Shown here one piece after another: positions 24,735 to 35,960 of a stretch of DNA of 64,000 bases (positions within the stretch are counted from its first letter, which is position 1; each line of letters begins with the position of its first letter). Under the pieces are notes generated by a model. That model was not told the DNA's origin. It saw only the letters and a list, made by a program, of their open reading frames with translations, and did not search any database. The stretch is from Cynocephalus volans (taxonomy: Eukaryota; Chordata; Mammalia; Dermoptera; Cynocephalidae). The position numbers and the translations under genes were made by a program. The DNA lies in NCBI RefSeq assembly GCF_027409185.1, contig NC_084469.1, positions 99,697,835 through 99,761,834 on the forward strand. The letters run 5' to 3'.

Positions 24735-25395
24735 GCAGAAGTGGATTTGGATAGCAAAGACTTGTGAATGACAGGCATGTTTCAAGGCCAGGCAGAAGAA
24801 GAGGAGCCCATGAAGGAGACAGAGAAAGGGTGGTCAGGGAGGTAGGAGGAAAACCAGGAGGTGAGGCCATCAGGGAAGTCCTGGGAGAGGAATTTCAAGC
24901 AGGAGGGAGGGAGTGGCCACCCCAGTCGTGGGTGGTAACAAGACAGAAAGGGTCTGTTGGCTTTTACAAGGGGACGGTGTATACCCTTCTTTGGTCATTT
25001 CAATTTCAGGAGAGTGGTGGGTAAGACGGAGAAGGTGAAGGCAGGAGTGAAGACAAACCTTATAAAAGAAGTTTAGCGACACCTAGAGGACTGAGGGATG
25101 TTTTTCCTGTAAGATGAGGAAAGCGTGCCTGTGGTTCCTAGAAGTCTGACCTGTTCCAAGAGGTGAAGCTCAGTTCAATGGGGAGCCTTTGGTGCTGTAA
25201 AAACAGCTGACTTAGAAGCCAACTTTCCTGCAGGGCAGAATGCTGTGTCAGGGTGCATCCTCTTTCTTAGGGATCTAGGGGACAGCCATGCCAGGAGCGG
25301 ATAAGTCACAATGTGAGGGAACTGAGCAACCCCAGAGAGCTGTGAGGGATCTCTTGAGAACATGGAGAATGCTGGGGAGACAGAGGAAGGGCGGC
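24735..25395. repeat. Local duplication, copy B
   Basis: Matches 18345-19095 without the SINE. It is not accompanied by CD209-like exons on its right, so the duplication did not carry them or they were lost. Confidence 0.85.
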
Positions 25396-27568
25396 ATGCC
25401 AGGCAGAGGCTCAGCAGATGCCAAGGCAAGGAAGCAGGAATTGTGGTCTCTGCTCCAGCAACCTGTGGCTGAAAGCCCCCTTTAGGGTCTAGGTGGTGCT
25501 ATCCAGTCTGGCAAGAGACCCCTGCCTCCTGCCCACAGCCCACGGTGGCCCCTTCCTGAGGGGAAATGAGAAGGTAAAGGAGGCTCCAGGCTCTAGGCTG
25601 GACACAGATCTGTGGCACAAACCCACGGGAGAAATAGGAGCCCTCTTATAGAGTGTGGGAACAGGGGAGGGCCCTGTTTGGCACAATGGAAAGCCTTGAC
25701 CCCTTTCTTATGCTGGCCCCAGCAGGCTGCACCCTGCATGGTCTGTAGACAGTAGCTGAGGTTCCAGAAGCCTGTTATCAGCAATTTCTGAGAGTCCAGC
25801 CCAGTGACATGTGACTCACATGTCACAGAAGGGGAGGCTGAGACCTCTAGACAAGTGGGTGGTGCCTGTCTGAGCCTTGGGCTAGGTGGGTGGGAAGACC
25901 TTTGGTGAAAGCCTCCTGCTCTCAGATCAAAGCTCACAGAGTGTGGCAGTGTCGGTGCAGTCCAAGAAGTTTGGGAAGGGACTCCAGGTGGGTAGGGAAA
26001 GAAGGTTTCCTGGAGGAGGTGGAATTAAAAGATGATGAGATTTGTCAGTGGGAGAGAGAGATGAGGCTATTGGCAGGAATGTGGGACACAGACTTGTGTG
26101 TCTGTGTGGGGTATAGACGTTGAACTGGGCAGTGGGGCGAGACAGTATTTTACTCACTGGCTTCTTTTCTTCACTAGATATTTGTTGAGCACTTACTATG
26201 CACCAGGCACTGCGTTGGGTGCCAGGGATGCAGAATGAACCAGACTAATGCCATTCGTCACGTGGAGCTCACAGTCTGTAGGGGAAGACAGATCTGAAAA
26301 CAGGGAAATTTGGCACAAGTATGCGAACAAGGGGCTGGGAGAGTTTGGAAGAGACACGTGATCCAGCCTGGGGGTAGGGGAAATCCAGAATGGCTTCCTG
26401 GATGAGGTTACATTCTGAAGGATGAACTGTCCCAGCAGAGAGAGAATGGGGCAGTAGAAGAAAGAGTGTTTTTACTCAGTGCAAATATCAGGAAATGAAA
26501 AAAGAGCTTGACTTCTTCCTGAAGAAACTGAAAGTTATTGAGTGAGACCCTAGGGTCCCCAGAGGAAAAACTGGAGGCTAGTCCCAGATCTGATCACAAG
26601 ACTTTGAACACCAGGCTGAAGGGTTAATAATTCATGTGGGGGGAATGCCCCACCTGAGAGAAGATTCTTGTTTGGCTTTCCTGGGGGATGATGTTCCAGC
26701 TCTGCTGCTGTGTCTCTGGAGATGGGAAAGTCCCTGTGTCCTCAGTAAGCCTGGCTGAGCACAAAGAACATGTCTAGTGAGGCAGTCCTGGGCTTTGGAC
26801 CACAGCTCTGCCTCTTGTTGGGTGGCCACAAGTAGGTCATCTCAACTCTCTGAGACTCAGTTTTCCCTATCTGTGAAATGGGGACACAAATTTACCTCAC
26901 AGGGCTGTCATGAGAAAGAACATGGCACAGGTCTCTTGGTACCCAACAGATGCCCCATAAAAGTCATTTCCCTCCCTCACCCCACCCACATCTTTAAGGA
27001 GCAAAAACTCTTCCCAAACATCTGCCACTTATTCCTGAGTTGAATCTTTCACTTTCTGTTCAACCGTTCCACCAGTGTAGGCCGCTCTGGTCATGTCAAC
27101 CACTTCTCCATCAAGAACATACAAGCAATAATTATTTATTTATTCCTTTAACAAACATTGGTGGGGCACCTGTCACGTGTCACATGCTGTTCTTGACACT
27201 GGGGACATAGCAATGAAGAAAGTGGACTCAGACTGCTCCCTTTGAAGAGCCCATCCCTGGCTCTTTTTGTAAATAGTTTTATTTACAAATAATAATTTAT
27301 CTACAAAAACAAGTGGTTTTATGCCCTTGTCTGTGGTGCTTTTGTGCTCCTGCAGCAGAGTTATGGCAGAGATCACATAGTCTTCAAGGCCAAAAAATAT
27401 TTACTGTCCAGTTCTTTTCAGAAAATGTTTGCCAACCCTTGGTCTAGAAGGTTACATTCTGGGGGAGACAAATAAGACAGATAAACAAATGTTGATCCTA
27501 AATCTGGCCCCTTCATCCTTCTCCCATCCTGGTTATGAGAGGCAACTCAATCCTTTCTCCCCATCCCC
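25396..27568. other. Non-coding stretch with ancient repeats
   Basis: Mammalian repeat pieces at about 26155-26320 (CACTTACTATGCACCAGGCA), 26770-26960 (MIR) and 27135-27260. No lectin-like exon or other gene recognised. Confidence 0.5.
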
Positions 27569-27569
27569 T

Positions 27570-27674
27570 CTTTTTTTTTTGGCAGTTGGCTGGTACAGGG
27601 ATCCAAACCCTTGACCTTGGTTTTATCAGCAATCAGCACTATGCTCTAATCACCTGAGCTAATTGACCTGCCCC
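27570..27674 (-). mobile_element. tRNA-Ile-derived SINE
   Basis: Poly-T, GGCAGTTGGCTGGTACAGGG ... TCTAATCACCTGAGCTAATT. Confidence 0.85.
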
Positions 27675-27744
27675 TTATTTTTCTTAATCTGGTTTGAGTT
27701 GGAGCACAGAGGAGAATGAAAAGGATCTGGCCTTCCTTACTTTT

Positions 27745-28055
27745 AAAAAAAATTTTATTTTATCATTATTATTATTATTTTTTTACATTCTAAGATGTTG
27801 TTGTTGAGCATTTGGGGTGGAGGGGGAGAGAGGAAGGAGGAGGCAGATAGGGTGGGAGGAGAAGGCAGTGGGGAGGGGGTCATGATCAAGGCCCATGGCC
27901 CCCCTCTCATTGTGACAGAGGAGCCCAGGGGGCTTCCGGCAGCAGCCTGGTGGTTGTTGCTGGGCTGGCTGTGGCTGCCGGCGGGTGTGGCTGAGGCCCT
28001 CGTGTCCCTACCACCCAGTTCAGGAGCCCAGGGTGCTTCTGGTGGCTGGTCCCCC
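27745..28055 (-). mobile_element. Unassigned GC-rich retroposon-like insert
   Basis: On the minus strand a GC-rich body ends in an AT/A-rich tail (AATAATAATAATGATAAAAT). Flanks CTTACTTTTAA and CTTGCTTTTAT resemble a worn target-site duplication. An open frame across it has no domain I recognise. Confidence 0.35.
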
Positions 28056-28815
28056 TTGCTTTTATGGTTTGAAACTGAGCTCCAGCATTTATAAGCTAAT
28101 AGACTGTGGACAGGAGACATAACCTCTGAGCTGCTGTTTGCTCATAGGTAAAATGGGAATGATAGTGCCTGTGTCATGGGGATTCACTGAGATCATGTCC
28201 AAGAAAAAAAAAAAAAAAAACCCATGTAGCACAAAACAAGTGTCCAAGAAATGCTGGAAGGATTTCTACTTCTGGTTAACATGTAGAAGGACCCCAAAGG
28301 CCATTGCTTCCATCACGACAACTAGAAAAACCAAGGGTATAACCCATGCTTTTCAGTATGGCTGGTTAAGAATGCTGAAGGTAAGGACGTCTCAATGAGA
28401 TGAATTTCAGAGATAAAATGAGCTCTTCATTGTTACTCCAAGAGTGGTGGCTGCTCCCACGCCAGGGGGTAGGTAGACTCCAGTTCTGAGTATGGAAGGC
28501 TTTGCACAGATGGTGGAACTTTTAGGAGACAGAGTAAATCGGTCAGTTTTTGGATGACATGAGTAAGGGAGGCTAGGGTGATGGCAAAGAGAGCATTCAC
28601 ATGGAGGTGGCCTGGTATGGGATGTCCCAGCCCAAGTAAACCAAGAAGGACGGCAACACAGGGATCTGTCTACCTGGGTCCGTGTCCAAGCATGACAAGG
28701 AGGGTATCCAGGCAGGGGGATAGTGGTGAAGGGAGACTGGTTATATACAGGGAGACTGATGAAATAAATAAATATGTTTAAGATAATGCCAACCAGGTTT
28801 CTCACCAGAAAAGAA

Positions 28816-28870
28816 GGGAGTTACAAACATCAAGGTCAAGGGTTTGGATCCCCTTAGCAGCCAGCCAGCT

Positions 28871-28906
<36 letters not shown>

Positions 28907-28935
28907 AGAAGAGAGGAGAGGAGAGGAGAGGAGAG
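28816..28935 (+). mobile_element. 5'-truncated SINE with GA-rich tail
   Basis: SINE 3' half (CATCAAGGTCAAGGGTTTGG) followed by (AG)n and (GGAGA)n. GAGTTACAAA before and GAATTACAAA after suggest a target-site duplication. Confidence 0.8.
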
Positions 28936-29034
28936 GAATTACAAATATTAAAGTAGAAAAAACTAGAATGAGCCAGCATTGAATTGAAGATGTTGAGACA
29001 TTGGTGTGAACTCATAGTTTTCAAAATATATAGA

Positions 29035-29135
29035 GAGAGCTGGATATTTAGTTCAGTTGGTTAGAGTGCAGCCTTATAACACTGAGGTCACAGGTTCAGA
29101 TCCCTGTACCAGTCAGCACCCCCCCCCCAAAACCC
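29035..29135 (+). mobile_element. tRNA-Ile-derived SINE
   Basis: Flanked by TCAAAATATATAGA on both sides (29021-29034 and 29136-29149). Confidence 0.93.
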
Positions 29136-30830
29136 TCAAAATATATAGATGGATGCAGAAATAAATGTGTGTGTGTTGTCGTTTGTCTGCTGAGAGGGCC
29201 TGGGAGCAGTGTACTCCAGTAACAATGAGCACACTTAAATCCATATCTTGGTTTTGGAATGTCGTTCTCTACTTGAAAGCAATCAGGGCTCTTTGGAAAA
29301 AAAGATGATTACAGAGTGGGAACAGGGAAAGCCTGGAACATCTAGCTGGGCCAGAAAGAAAGGAAAACTGATCAGCAAAAAACCTTTTGAATGTGTCAAA
29401 AGGCCACAGAAACCAGCGTGATAGGCTTCCACTGGCCAAATCAAGGACAATTTTAGCATCAAAAAAAAGTCAGCAAATATGAGTAAAACTTGCCTTTCTC
29501 CAAAAGCAGTGAAAAAAACTGGCAAAATTTGACAGAGTCAACATTTTCAGAACTCTAGAAATTAACCAAAAGCTTACAGTAATTTCGATAGCATTTAGTG
29601 AGGCAAAAAAAAACTCACAAAAAAACTGCAAGCTTTATAGAATTTTAACATACCCTAATCCTGTTCCCTGCCCCTCAGCTCAGTAGTAGCTTTGAAAAAA
29701 TAACTGCTCACATTCTTGATACCAAAGGGAGAACAGAACCGCAGCTCTTTCAAAGCCTCATTCCCAAGTACAGTCATTATTTGACCTGTTTGGCGGTTCC
29801 CTGGAAGATCCTACTCTGAAAGGCTTGTCTCCATTTGACATCACTTGAACTTGCCCAGGACCAAAAGCCTCTCTCCAGTGGGCAATTGTTGAACATTTTC
29901 ACATCATAGCTGCCTGTAGCAATGGACAACAGTCAGGACAAATAATAGCATAACCAAATATCTTATTCTTTTTTTTTTTTTTTTTAAATGAAGGAATGAG
30001 ATATCCTTAGGAGCTTGGAAAAGTTTCATCATATTCTGGGAAATCTGGAAGGCCACACGCATGTGTGAATGGCTAGAAAAGACCTGAGGAGGCCCTAAGC
30101 TCTCACCCTTGGCTGACTTTGAGGCTCTGTGCAGGAAGGAAGTAAAGGCTAATGCAGAGTTGTGAACTTTCTAACTGAGTGTTGAAGTCACGCTCCAACG
30201 TGCACACAGAGGCTCTTGCCAAAGACTGGGAGACTCTTGGTTTCAGGCATTCAGGGAAATCTCTGTCCAATCATTAGCTAACCACTAAGATCACTGAGTA
30301 GAGACTCCAGTGGCCATATATGACAGAGATACTGACTTTATAGAATTAGTTAAGAAAAGTCATTAAACAAACAAACAACAACTATAAAAAACAGCAGCAA
30401 TGACAAACCCTAAGCAGGGAGGAGAATCTCATTTCCACAGTTGCTGTGTTTTATTACTTGAAATGTCCAGTTTTCAACAACAACAAAAATATACAACATG
30501 CAAAGAAAGGAGTAAATATTACTCATACACAGAGAGGAAAAAGTAAATAGAAACTGTCTCTGAGAAAGCTCAGATATTGGACTTACTAGACAAATACTTT
30601 AAGGCAGCTATTTTTTAAAGGCAGCTATTTTTAACATGTTCAAAGAGCTAAAGAAAATCATATCTAAAGAACTAAAGAAAAGTGTGAGAACAATGTCACC
30701 AAACTGGAAATATCAATAAAATGGTAGAAATTATTAAAAGGCAGCATGTAGAAAAACTGGAGTTGAAAAGTACAATAACTGAAATGAATATTTCGCTAGT
30801 TCATAGCAGATGTGAGCAGGCAGGAGAAAA

Positions 30831-31786
30831 TTTTCTTTTCTAAAAAATTTTTATTGAATCAAAATTGATTATACATATTTTGGGGGTTCAACAATGAGAT
30901 ATGTTGATCAAATCAATATTACTAGCATATATAGTTACAATTGAAATTATTCTTTATGCCCCTTGTCCAATCTCTCCCCATCCCCCTGTCTCTCCCCCCT
31001 CCCCCCCATCATCCTAGATTTCTTCTCTCCCTCTGAAAGAATAATGGTTACTTTGTTGATTTGCTGCCTAAACCATCTGTCCAATGCTGAGAGGCATGAT
31101 CAGGTCCCCCAATACTATCATAGAGCAGATGTCTCTTCCATCACTATGGCTCTGTGGAGACAGACATCCTCCTCCTTTCTTTATCTTTTCTGGTGACTCT
31201 TCTTGTGTCAGTGCACTCCAATGGCTGGAAGACCATCTGTGTGGTAGTTGTGGCATCTAGCTGCCTTCACAGTGGCCATGGTTATTGTGGTGGCTATGGT
31301 GGGCCACCCACATGGAGGAGATGTTTTTGGCCTGCTCTATGGTGCTGGCATGGTGCCTGGTTGTGGAGAGTGTCCGATACCCAGTTCCATGCCCCGGGTT
31401 CCCGAGTGGAACCCGAGGTGCTGGCACAGTGTGCCTGGTTGTGGGAGGGGGGTCCAGTCCCCAGTTCCTTACCCTGGGTCCCTAGGTGGGCCCTGAGGCA
31501 CTGGCACAGTATGCCTGGTTGTGGGATGGGGGACCAGTCCCCTTCTCCATGCCCCATGTGCCAGGGCAGGCCCCAAGGTGCTGGCATGTGGTGCCTGGTT
31601 GTGGGAGGGGGGCTCTGGTCCCTGGCTCCATAGCCCAGGTCCCCATGTGGGCCCTGGGGCACTGGCACGGAGTGCCTGGTGGTGGGAGGGGGGTCTAGTC
31701 CCTTTCTCCATGCCCCGGGTCCCAGGGCAGGCCCCGAGGTGCTGGCATGGGGTGCCTGGTTGTGGGAGGGGGGTCCGGTCCCCTTC
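30831..31786 (-). mobile_element. Composite retroposon: GC-rich VNTR joined to a LINE-1 3' tail
   Basis: Bounded by GCAGGAGAAAA on both sides, a target-site duplication, within the forward LINE-1. Read on the minus strand, it starts with about 5.6 tandem units of 76-81 bp (31341-31785). A bridge of about 200 bp follows, then a LINE-1-like 3' UTR ending TATGTATAATCAATTTTGAT and an A-rich tail. The same 3' end occurs in the LINE-1 tails at 44003-44311 and 57908-58183. The architecture (VNTR plus borrowed tail) recalls hominoid SVA/LAVA elements, though the sequence is unrelated. It could instead be an internally deleted LINE-1 with monomeric promoter repeats. Confidence 0.75.
31341..31785. repeat. 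VNTR of about 80-bp units
   Basis: Unit starts (GGTGCTGGCA or GGCACTGGCA) at 31341, 31417, 31497, 31577, 31657 and 31738. The variants GGTGCTGG and GGCACTGG partly alternate, hinting at a 160-bp higher-order unit. Most units carry GTGCCTGGTTGTGG or a one-base variant. Confidence 0.92.
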
Positions 31787-32369
31787 AGCAGGAGAAAAAT
31801 TAAGCAAACATAAAGATAGGTCAATTGAAGTTACTCAGTCTGAGAAACAGAAAGAAAAAAGAATGAAGAAAAATCAACAGAGCCTTAGAGACTTGCAGGA
31901 TACCATCAAACATGCCAACATACATATAGAGGGATAGAATATAGAGGGACAGAAATAATATTTGAAGAAATAATGGCTAAAAACTTGGCAAATTTGATGA
32001 AAAGTGTTAGTCTAAACATTCAGAAGCAGAGGATTCCAAGTAGGATAAACTGAAAGAGATTTACACTAGATAGAATTCAAATTTTATTGGAGATTCTAGC
32101 CACTACAATTAGGAAAGAAAAAGAAGTAAAAGACATCCAGAATATTGGAAAGGAAGAAGTAAAACTATCTTTGTTCCCAGATAACATAATCATCTGTGTA
32201 GAATATCTACTGGAATCTCTAAAAGAGCTCGTAAAATTAATAAGTGTGTTTAGCAATGTTGCAGCATACAAGAACAATATACAAAAATTAATTATATATT
32301 TACTAGAAATGAACCATTGAAAATAGAAACTTTAAATTCCATTTAAAGTAGCATAAAAATGAAATACTG

Positions 32370-32454
32370 GGGGTTGGTTGGTTAGCTCGTCAGTTAGAAT
32401 GCAGGGTTATTACAGCAAGGCCAGGGATTCAGATCCCCATACTGGCCAGCAGCC

Positions 32455-32491
<37 letters not shown>

Positions 32492-32512
32492 GAAAAAGAA
32501 AAAGAAAAGAAA
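32370..32512 (+). mobile_element. tRNA-Ile-derived SINE with GAAAA-rich tail
   Basis: GGTTGGTTAGCTCGTCAGTT ... ACTGGCCAGCAGCC, then A-run and (GAAAA)n. Probable short duplication GAAATAC/AAAATAC. Confidence 0.85.
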
Positions 32513-32949
32513 AATACTTATGCATAAATTTAACAAAAATGGAATATACTGAATCTACATGTATTGCTGAGAGAAATTAAAGAGGACCTAAATAAATTGA
32601 AATATGTACCATGTTCATGGATCAAAAGTCTCTCAAATATTGTTAAGATGTCAGTTCTCCCCAAATATATCTGTAGAGTCAATGCAATCCCAAACAAAAT
32701 TTCAGCAGGGTTTTCTTTCATGGAAACTGGCAATCTGATTTTAAAATTCCTATGAAAGTGAAAAACATATATAGTAGTCAAAACGATTTTGAAAAAGGAG
32801 TACAAATTTGGAGAGCTAACACTACCTGATTTCAAGGCTTATTTTAAAACTACAATAATGAAAACAATGTGGTATTGGCATAAAGATAGACAAATAGATC
32901 AATGAAACAGAATGGAACATCCAGAAATAGACCCTCATGTGTATGGACA

Positions 32950-33845
32950 CCTGAGTTTTTATTTTATTTTATTTTTGTTTTTCTTTTTAATAAAAGAGTA
33001 ATGATCAGGGGTCTCAGAGTTTCTCTGAAGATCTCCAAAGAGCAACACAAGGGGGGTGGGGGCCCAATGGAGTGGGCAGAAACCACTCCCAGTTGCCTGG
33101 TCTCTGTAGACCAGAGAAGGGAGCTTCTTGCCGATCGAGAAGTGGTTTGTGTTGCAGCTGACATCATTGCAGCCATTCTCATGAGTTCCACACAGTCCTC
33201 CCATCCCTGGTTGCTGGGATGCCCCAGCTTGGGAAATGGCCAGCACCTGGAGTCATCAGCCCTGTCCCCATCCTATCTCAACCCATCCTGGGAGGAGCTG
33301 GTCCCTGAGCTCGAGAGTGACCAGCTTTTAGGTACGGAGTTTAGGGCAGGTTTTTTCAAAATGTAATTTTCCAGGGTCTTTCTCTGAATATGTAAGACCT
33401 TAAAATACCATCTTCTCTTCAAAATGGAGCAGAACCTCCAGCTGAGCTCTGAATCCAACTAAGCCCAGACCTGCCCCCCACAACTGGGTGCTAAGACCCA
33501 AACCTGGAAGCCAGACCTGGACTCCCCCAAAACCTCGAGGCCCTGCTCTCCCTATCACCACCCACAGCAGGGGCTCCAGGCTCATTGGGGCCACCTGGCT
33601 TGTTGGGCTCACATTTTTTCCACCATCCTCTGCTTCTCACTACTTTCTCTCCCTGCCTTTTCCTGGATTATGGATTTTCATAAGCCCATGTGTTGCCTTC
33701 TGTAGTCCCTTCTCAGATCCATTCCTCCCCAACTCAGAAAGAACAAGGAACAGAATGGGGACGCCACCACCACAGAAAGGTGGAGTGAGAGATGAAGCAC
33801 CCGACACAGCTAGGAGAGAGGCCATTTAGGGTGTGGGCAGAAGCT
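32950..33845 (-). pseudogene. CD209-like lectin relic with its middle deleted
   Basis: From 33845 down to about 33480 the sequence aligns with the promoter and first exon of the CD209-like gene at 20.8-21.17 kb. It shares a GACACAGCTAGGAGAGAGGC stretch and an ATG at 33626 followed by a similar donor, but the first exon is one base longer. Around 33420-33385 there is a decayed second exon. The membrane, neck and first CRD exons are missing. At about 33231-33060 lies a decayed last CRD exon. In shifting frames it reads GWEDCVEL, then GCNDVSC and FSIGKK, where CD209 has EEDC, GWNDDKC and FWICKK. The Trp of WND has become Cys, a CRD Cys has become Gly, and EPNN has become HPSN. It ends in an A-rich tail with AATAAA motifs (32953-33000). 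Not functional. Confidence 0.75.
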
Positions 33846-34239
33846 GACTAGTAAATTTTGATGCCTCATTCCACCTGAGCCATAGCAGTCCTCGCCCAGC
33901 TCCGTGGCCAGAAGAGACACTGGGGCATCTTATGTCCACCTGTGCTGCTGTTATGTATGGCCACTCCAACCTGTCAGGGGCTCTGCCCTTGGGCTTATCA
34001 GACTTGAAGTCAGTCTGTCTGCTGTCAACCTGTCCAGGCAGAGGTCTTGCTGTCAGTCTGCCTCTGTTGCTCTTCAGTCGGTCAGGGATCTCCATCTCAT
34101 CATCAGTAAATGAGACTAGAATCTATCTGTGAATGCCCCAGACCATTGGTTAACCCAGCTCAGCAAGCACGAAGATAACTGGGTTCAGTATTGTGGCTGC
34201 TGTCCCATCTGTGAGACTGTTTGTCAGCTGGCTCCTCCT
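33846..34239. other. Unassigned sequence
   Basis: No repeat or exon recognised between the CD209-like relic and the following LTR. Confidence 0.35.
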
Positions 34240-35960
34240 TATGCCTGGCTGTGTGATGAATGGCCCCCAGAGATATCCATTTCTTAATCCCTGGAACCTG
34301 TGAGTGTCACCTTATATGGTAAAAGAGACTTTGTAGATGTGCTTATAAATTTTGAGATGAGAAGAGGTAGTAGTATCGAAAAAAATTGTCTCATTTTTTG
34401 CCCCTGGTTCCTGGCAGGAAGTGCCTAAACTCAGAATTACCCAAGTGATAGGAGTGTCTTTATTATTCACTGGGGGCCCTTGGACCACACCTGAGTTTAT
34501 ACTGAGGTGATGGCTCAGGATGGGGGCTGGTTATGCTAGAAAGACTAACCATGAGGTCTGGGATTTTCAGCCACCTGACATCCAGGAAGTGGAGGGGGGT
34601 TGGAGATGGAGTTCAATCCCATGGCCAATGATTCCATCAATCCTGCCTATGTAATGAGACCCCCAACAAAATCTCCTGAAATGCCAAAGTGTTTTCACTT
34701 TTCGTGGAACTTCCTGCCTGGGAAACACATCACCATGTGGAGAGGGTGGCATGTCCTGATTCAATGGGGTGAATATGGCGCTAGGGCTACTGTTGGAATC
34801 CTGCTGACATCGCCAGTTGTAGACCTCTTAATCCTGTTCATGACACCAATTGTAAAGCTACATGACCACGCCAGTTGTTGGGCTCTTTTACCTGCCAGTA
34901 ATCCTGCACCGACTGGGCCGATTGTCGAGCTAGGGCTGGGTGTGGAGCTCACAGAACCCTCAAGCCCATTGTCCAGACTGGGTCACAAACCCTTCATACA
35001 CCAGGCTGGGTCACCAAACCCCACACATGCCAGGCTGGGTCACCAGATCCCTTACTGACAGGTCCATGAGCTAGGTAACTGGCAAACAGGTCCTTGGAAG
35101 CCGCAGATTGGAAAGCATGGCTGCTTGTAGTGGTGGCAGCCACCAGAGGCAGTAAACTGCCAGCCATCCTGCTTCACCAACTCTCAAGAACACAAGAATA
35201 GCAACAAAACTAAAAGGATACATTGGTGCGCATGCACACTAACTACACACACACACACACACACACAATTTGCTTACAAAGGATGTGCTGAACCACACCC
35301 AACTGGACCCAAGGTGAGGGTCCTGACCAAACCATTCTATTTTCCCAACAGGTAAGGTATGGGAGCTCTGTGCTCAGGACCTTCCCAGACCTCGTCCTAT
35401 GTGTCTCTATTTGGTGGGACTTGTATCCCTTATAATAATACTGTAATTGTAAGTATACTGTTTTCCTGAATTCTAGGACTCATTCTAGTTAATTATGGAA
35501 CCTGAAGGGGTCATGAAAACCCCCAGATTATAGTCAGTTGGCCAAAAGAGTGGGTGGCCTGGGGATCCCCAAGTTTGCAGCTGGTGTCTAAAGTGAGGAC
35601 AGTCTTGTTGGGGACAGTGCCCTTAATCTGTGCGTGGGGTCCGCACTGACTCTGGGTGGTTAGCAGCAGGATTGCATTGCAGAATCACAGGAGATCATCC
35701 TGGATTATCTTGTACTTCTAAGTGTCCTTATAGGAAGGAGGTAGAGGGAGATTTGACACAGAGGCAGAGAAGCTAGATGCCACTCTACTTGGCACTGAAG
35801 ATGGAGGAAGCAACCAAAGAATGTGAGGAATTCAGCTCTAGGAGCTGGAAAAGGAAAGGAAACAGGTTCTTCCCTAGAGCTTCCAGAGGGAGCCTGGCCC
35901 CAGAAACACCTTGATTGCAGACCAGTGAAAGTTTTTACAGCAGCGGCAGAAAACTCGTAC
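34240..35960 (+). mobile_element. MLT1-like LTR split by a larger LTR element
   Basis: The left part (CTTAATCCCTGGAACCTGTG, ATATGGTAAAAGAGACTTTG) ends near 34378. The right part (GATCATCCTGGATTATCTTG, GAGCTGGAAAAGGAAAGGAA) resumes near 35690. The halves join collinearly when the insert is removed. Confidence 0.7.
34379..35685 (+). mobile_element. Large LTR (ERVL-like) with internal short repeats
   Basis: Contains GTGCCTAAACTCAGAATTAC, GGACCACACCTGAGTTTATA and GACCTCGTCCTATGTGTCTC and ends with LTR-like CTTAATCTGTGCGTGGGGTC. Within it, CAGGCTGGGTCACCA-type repeats of about 30 bp recur at 34975-35050, and an (AC)n lies at about 35245. No protein-coding ERV region seen. Confidence 0.55.

Larger units (their letters stand above)
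28940..32955 (+). mobile_element. LINE-1, forward, heavily interrupted
   Basis: 5'-UTR-like sequence runs to about 30.6 kb. The ORF1 region (TTCAAAGAGCTAAAGAAAAT, CAGAGCCTTAGAGACTTGCA) and ORF2 end (CAAAATTTCAGCAGGGTTTT, AGACCCTCATGTGTATGGAC) follow. It is interrupted by a SINE at 29035, the VNTR composite at 30831-31786 and a SINE at 32370. It stops at the A-rich end of the CD209-like relic. No intact ORF. Confidence 0.75.

Noticed and set aside
31341..31785. CRISPR-like regular array
   Set aside because: Units are contiguous similar repeats without spacers, in a mammalian retroposon; it is a VNTR.
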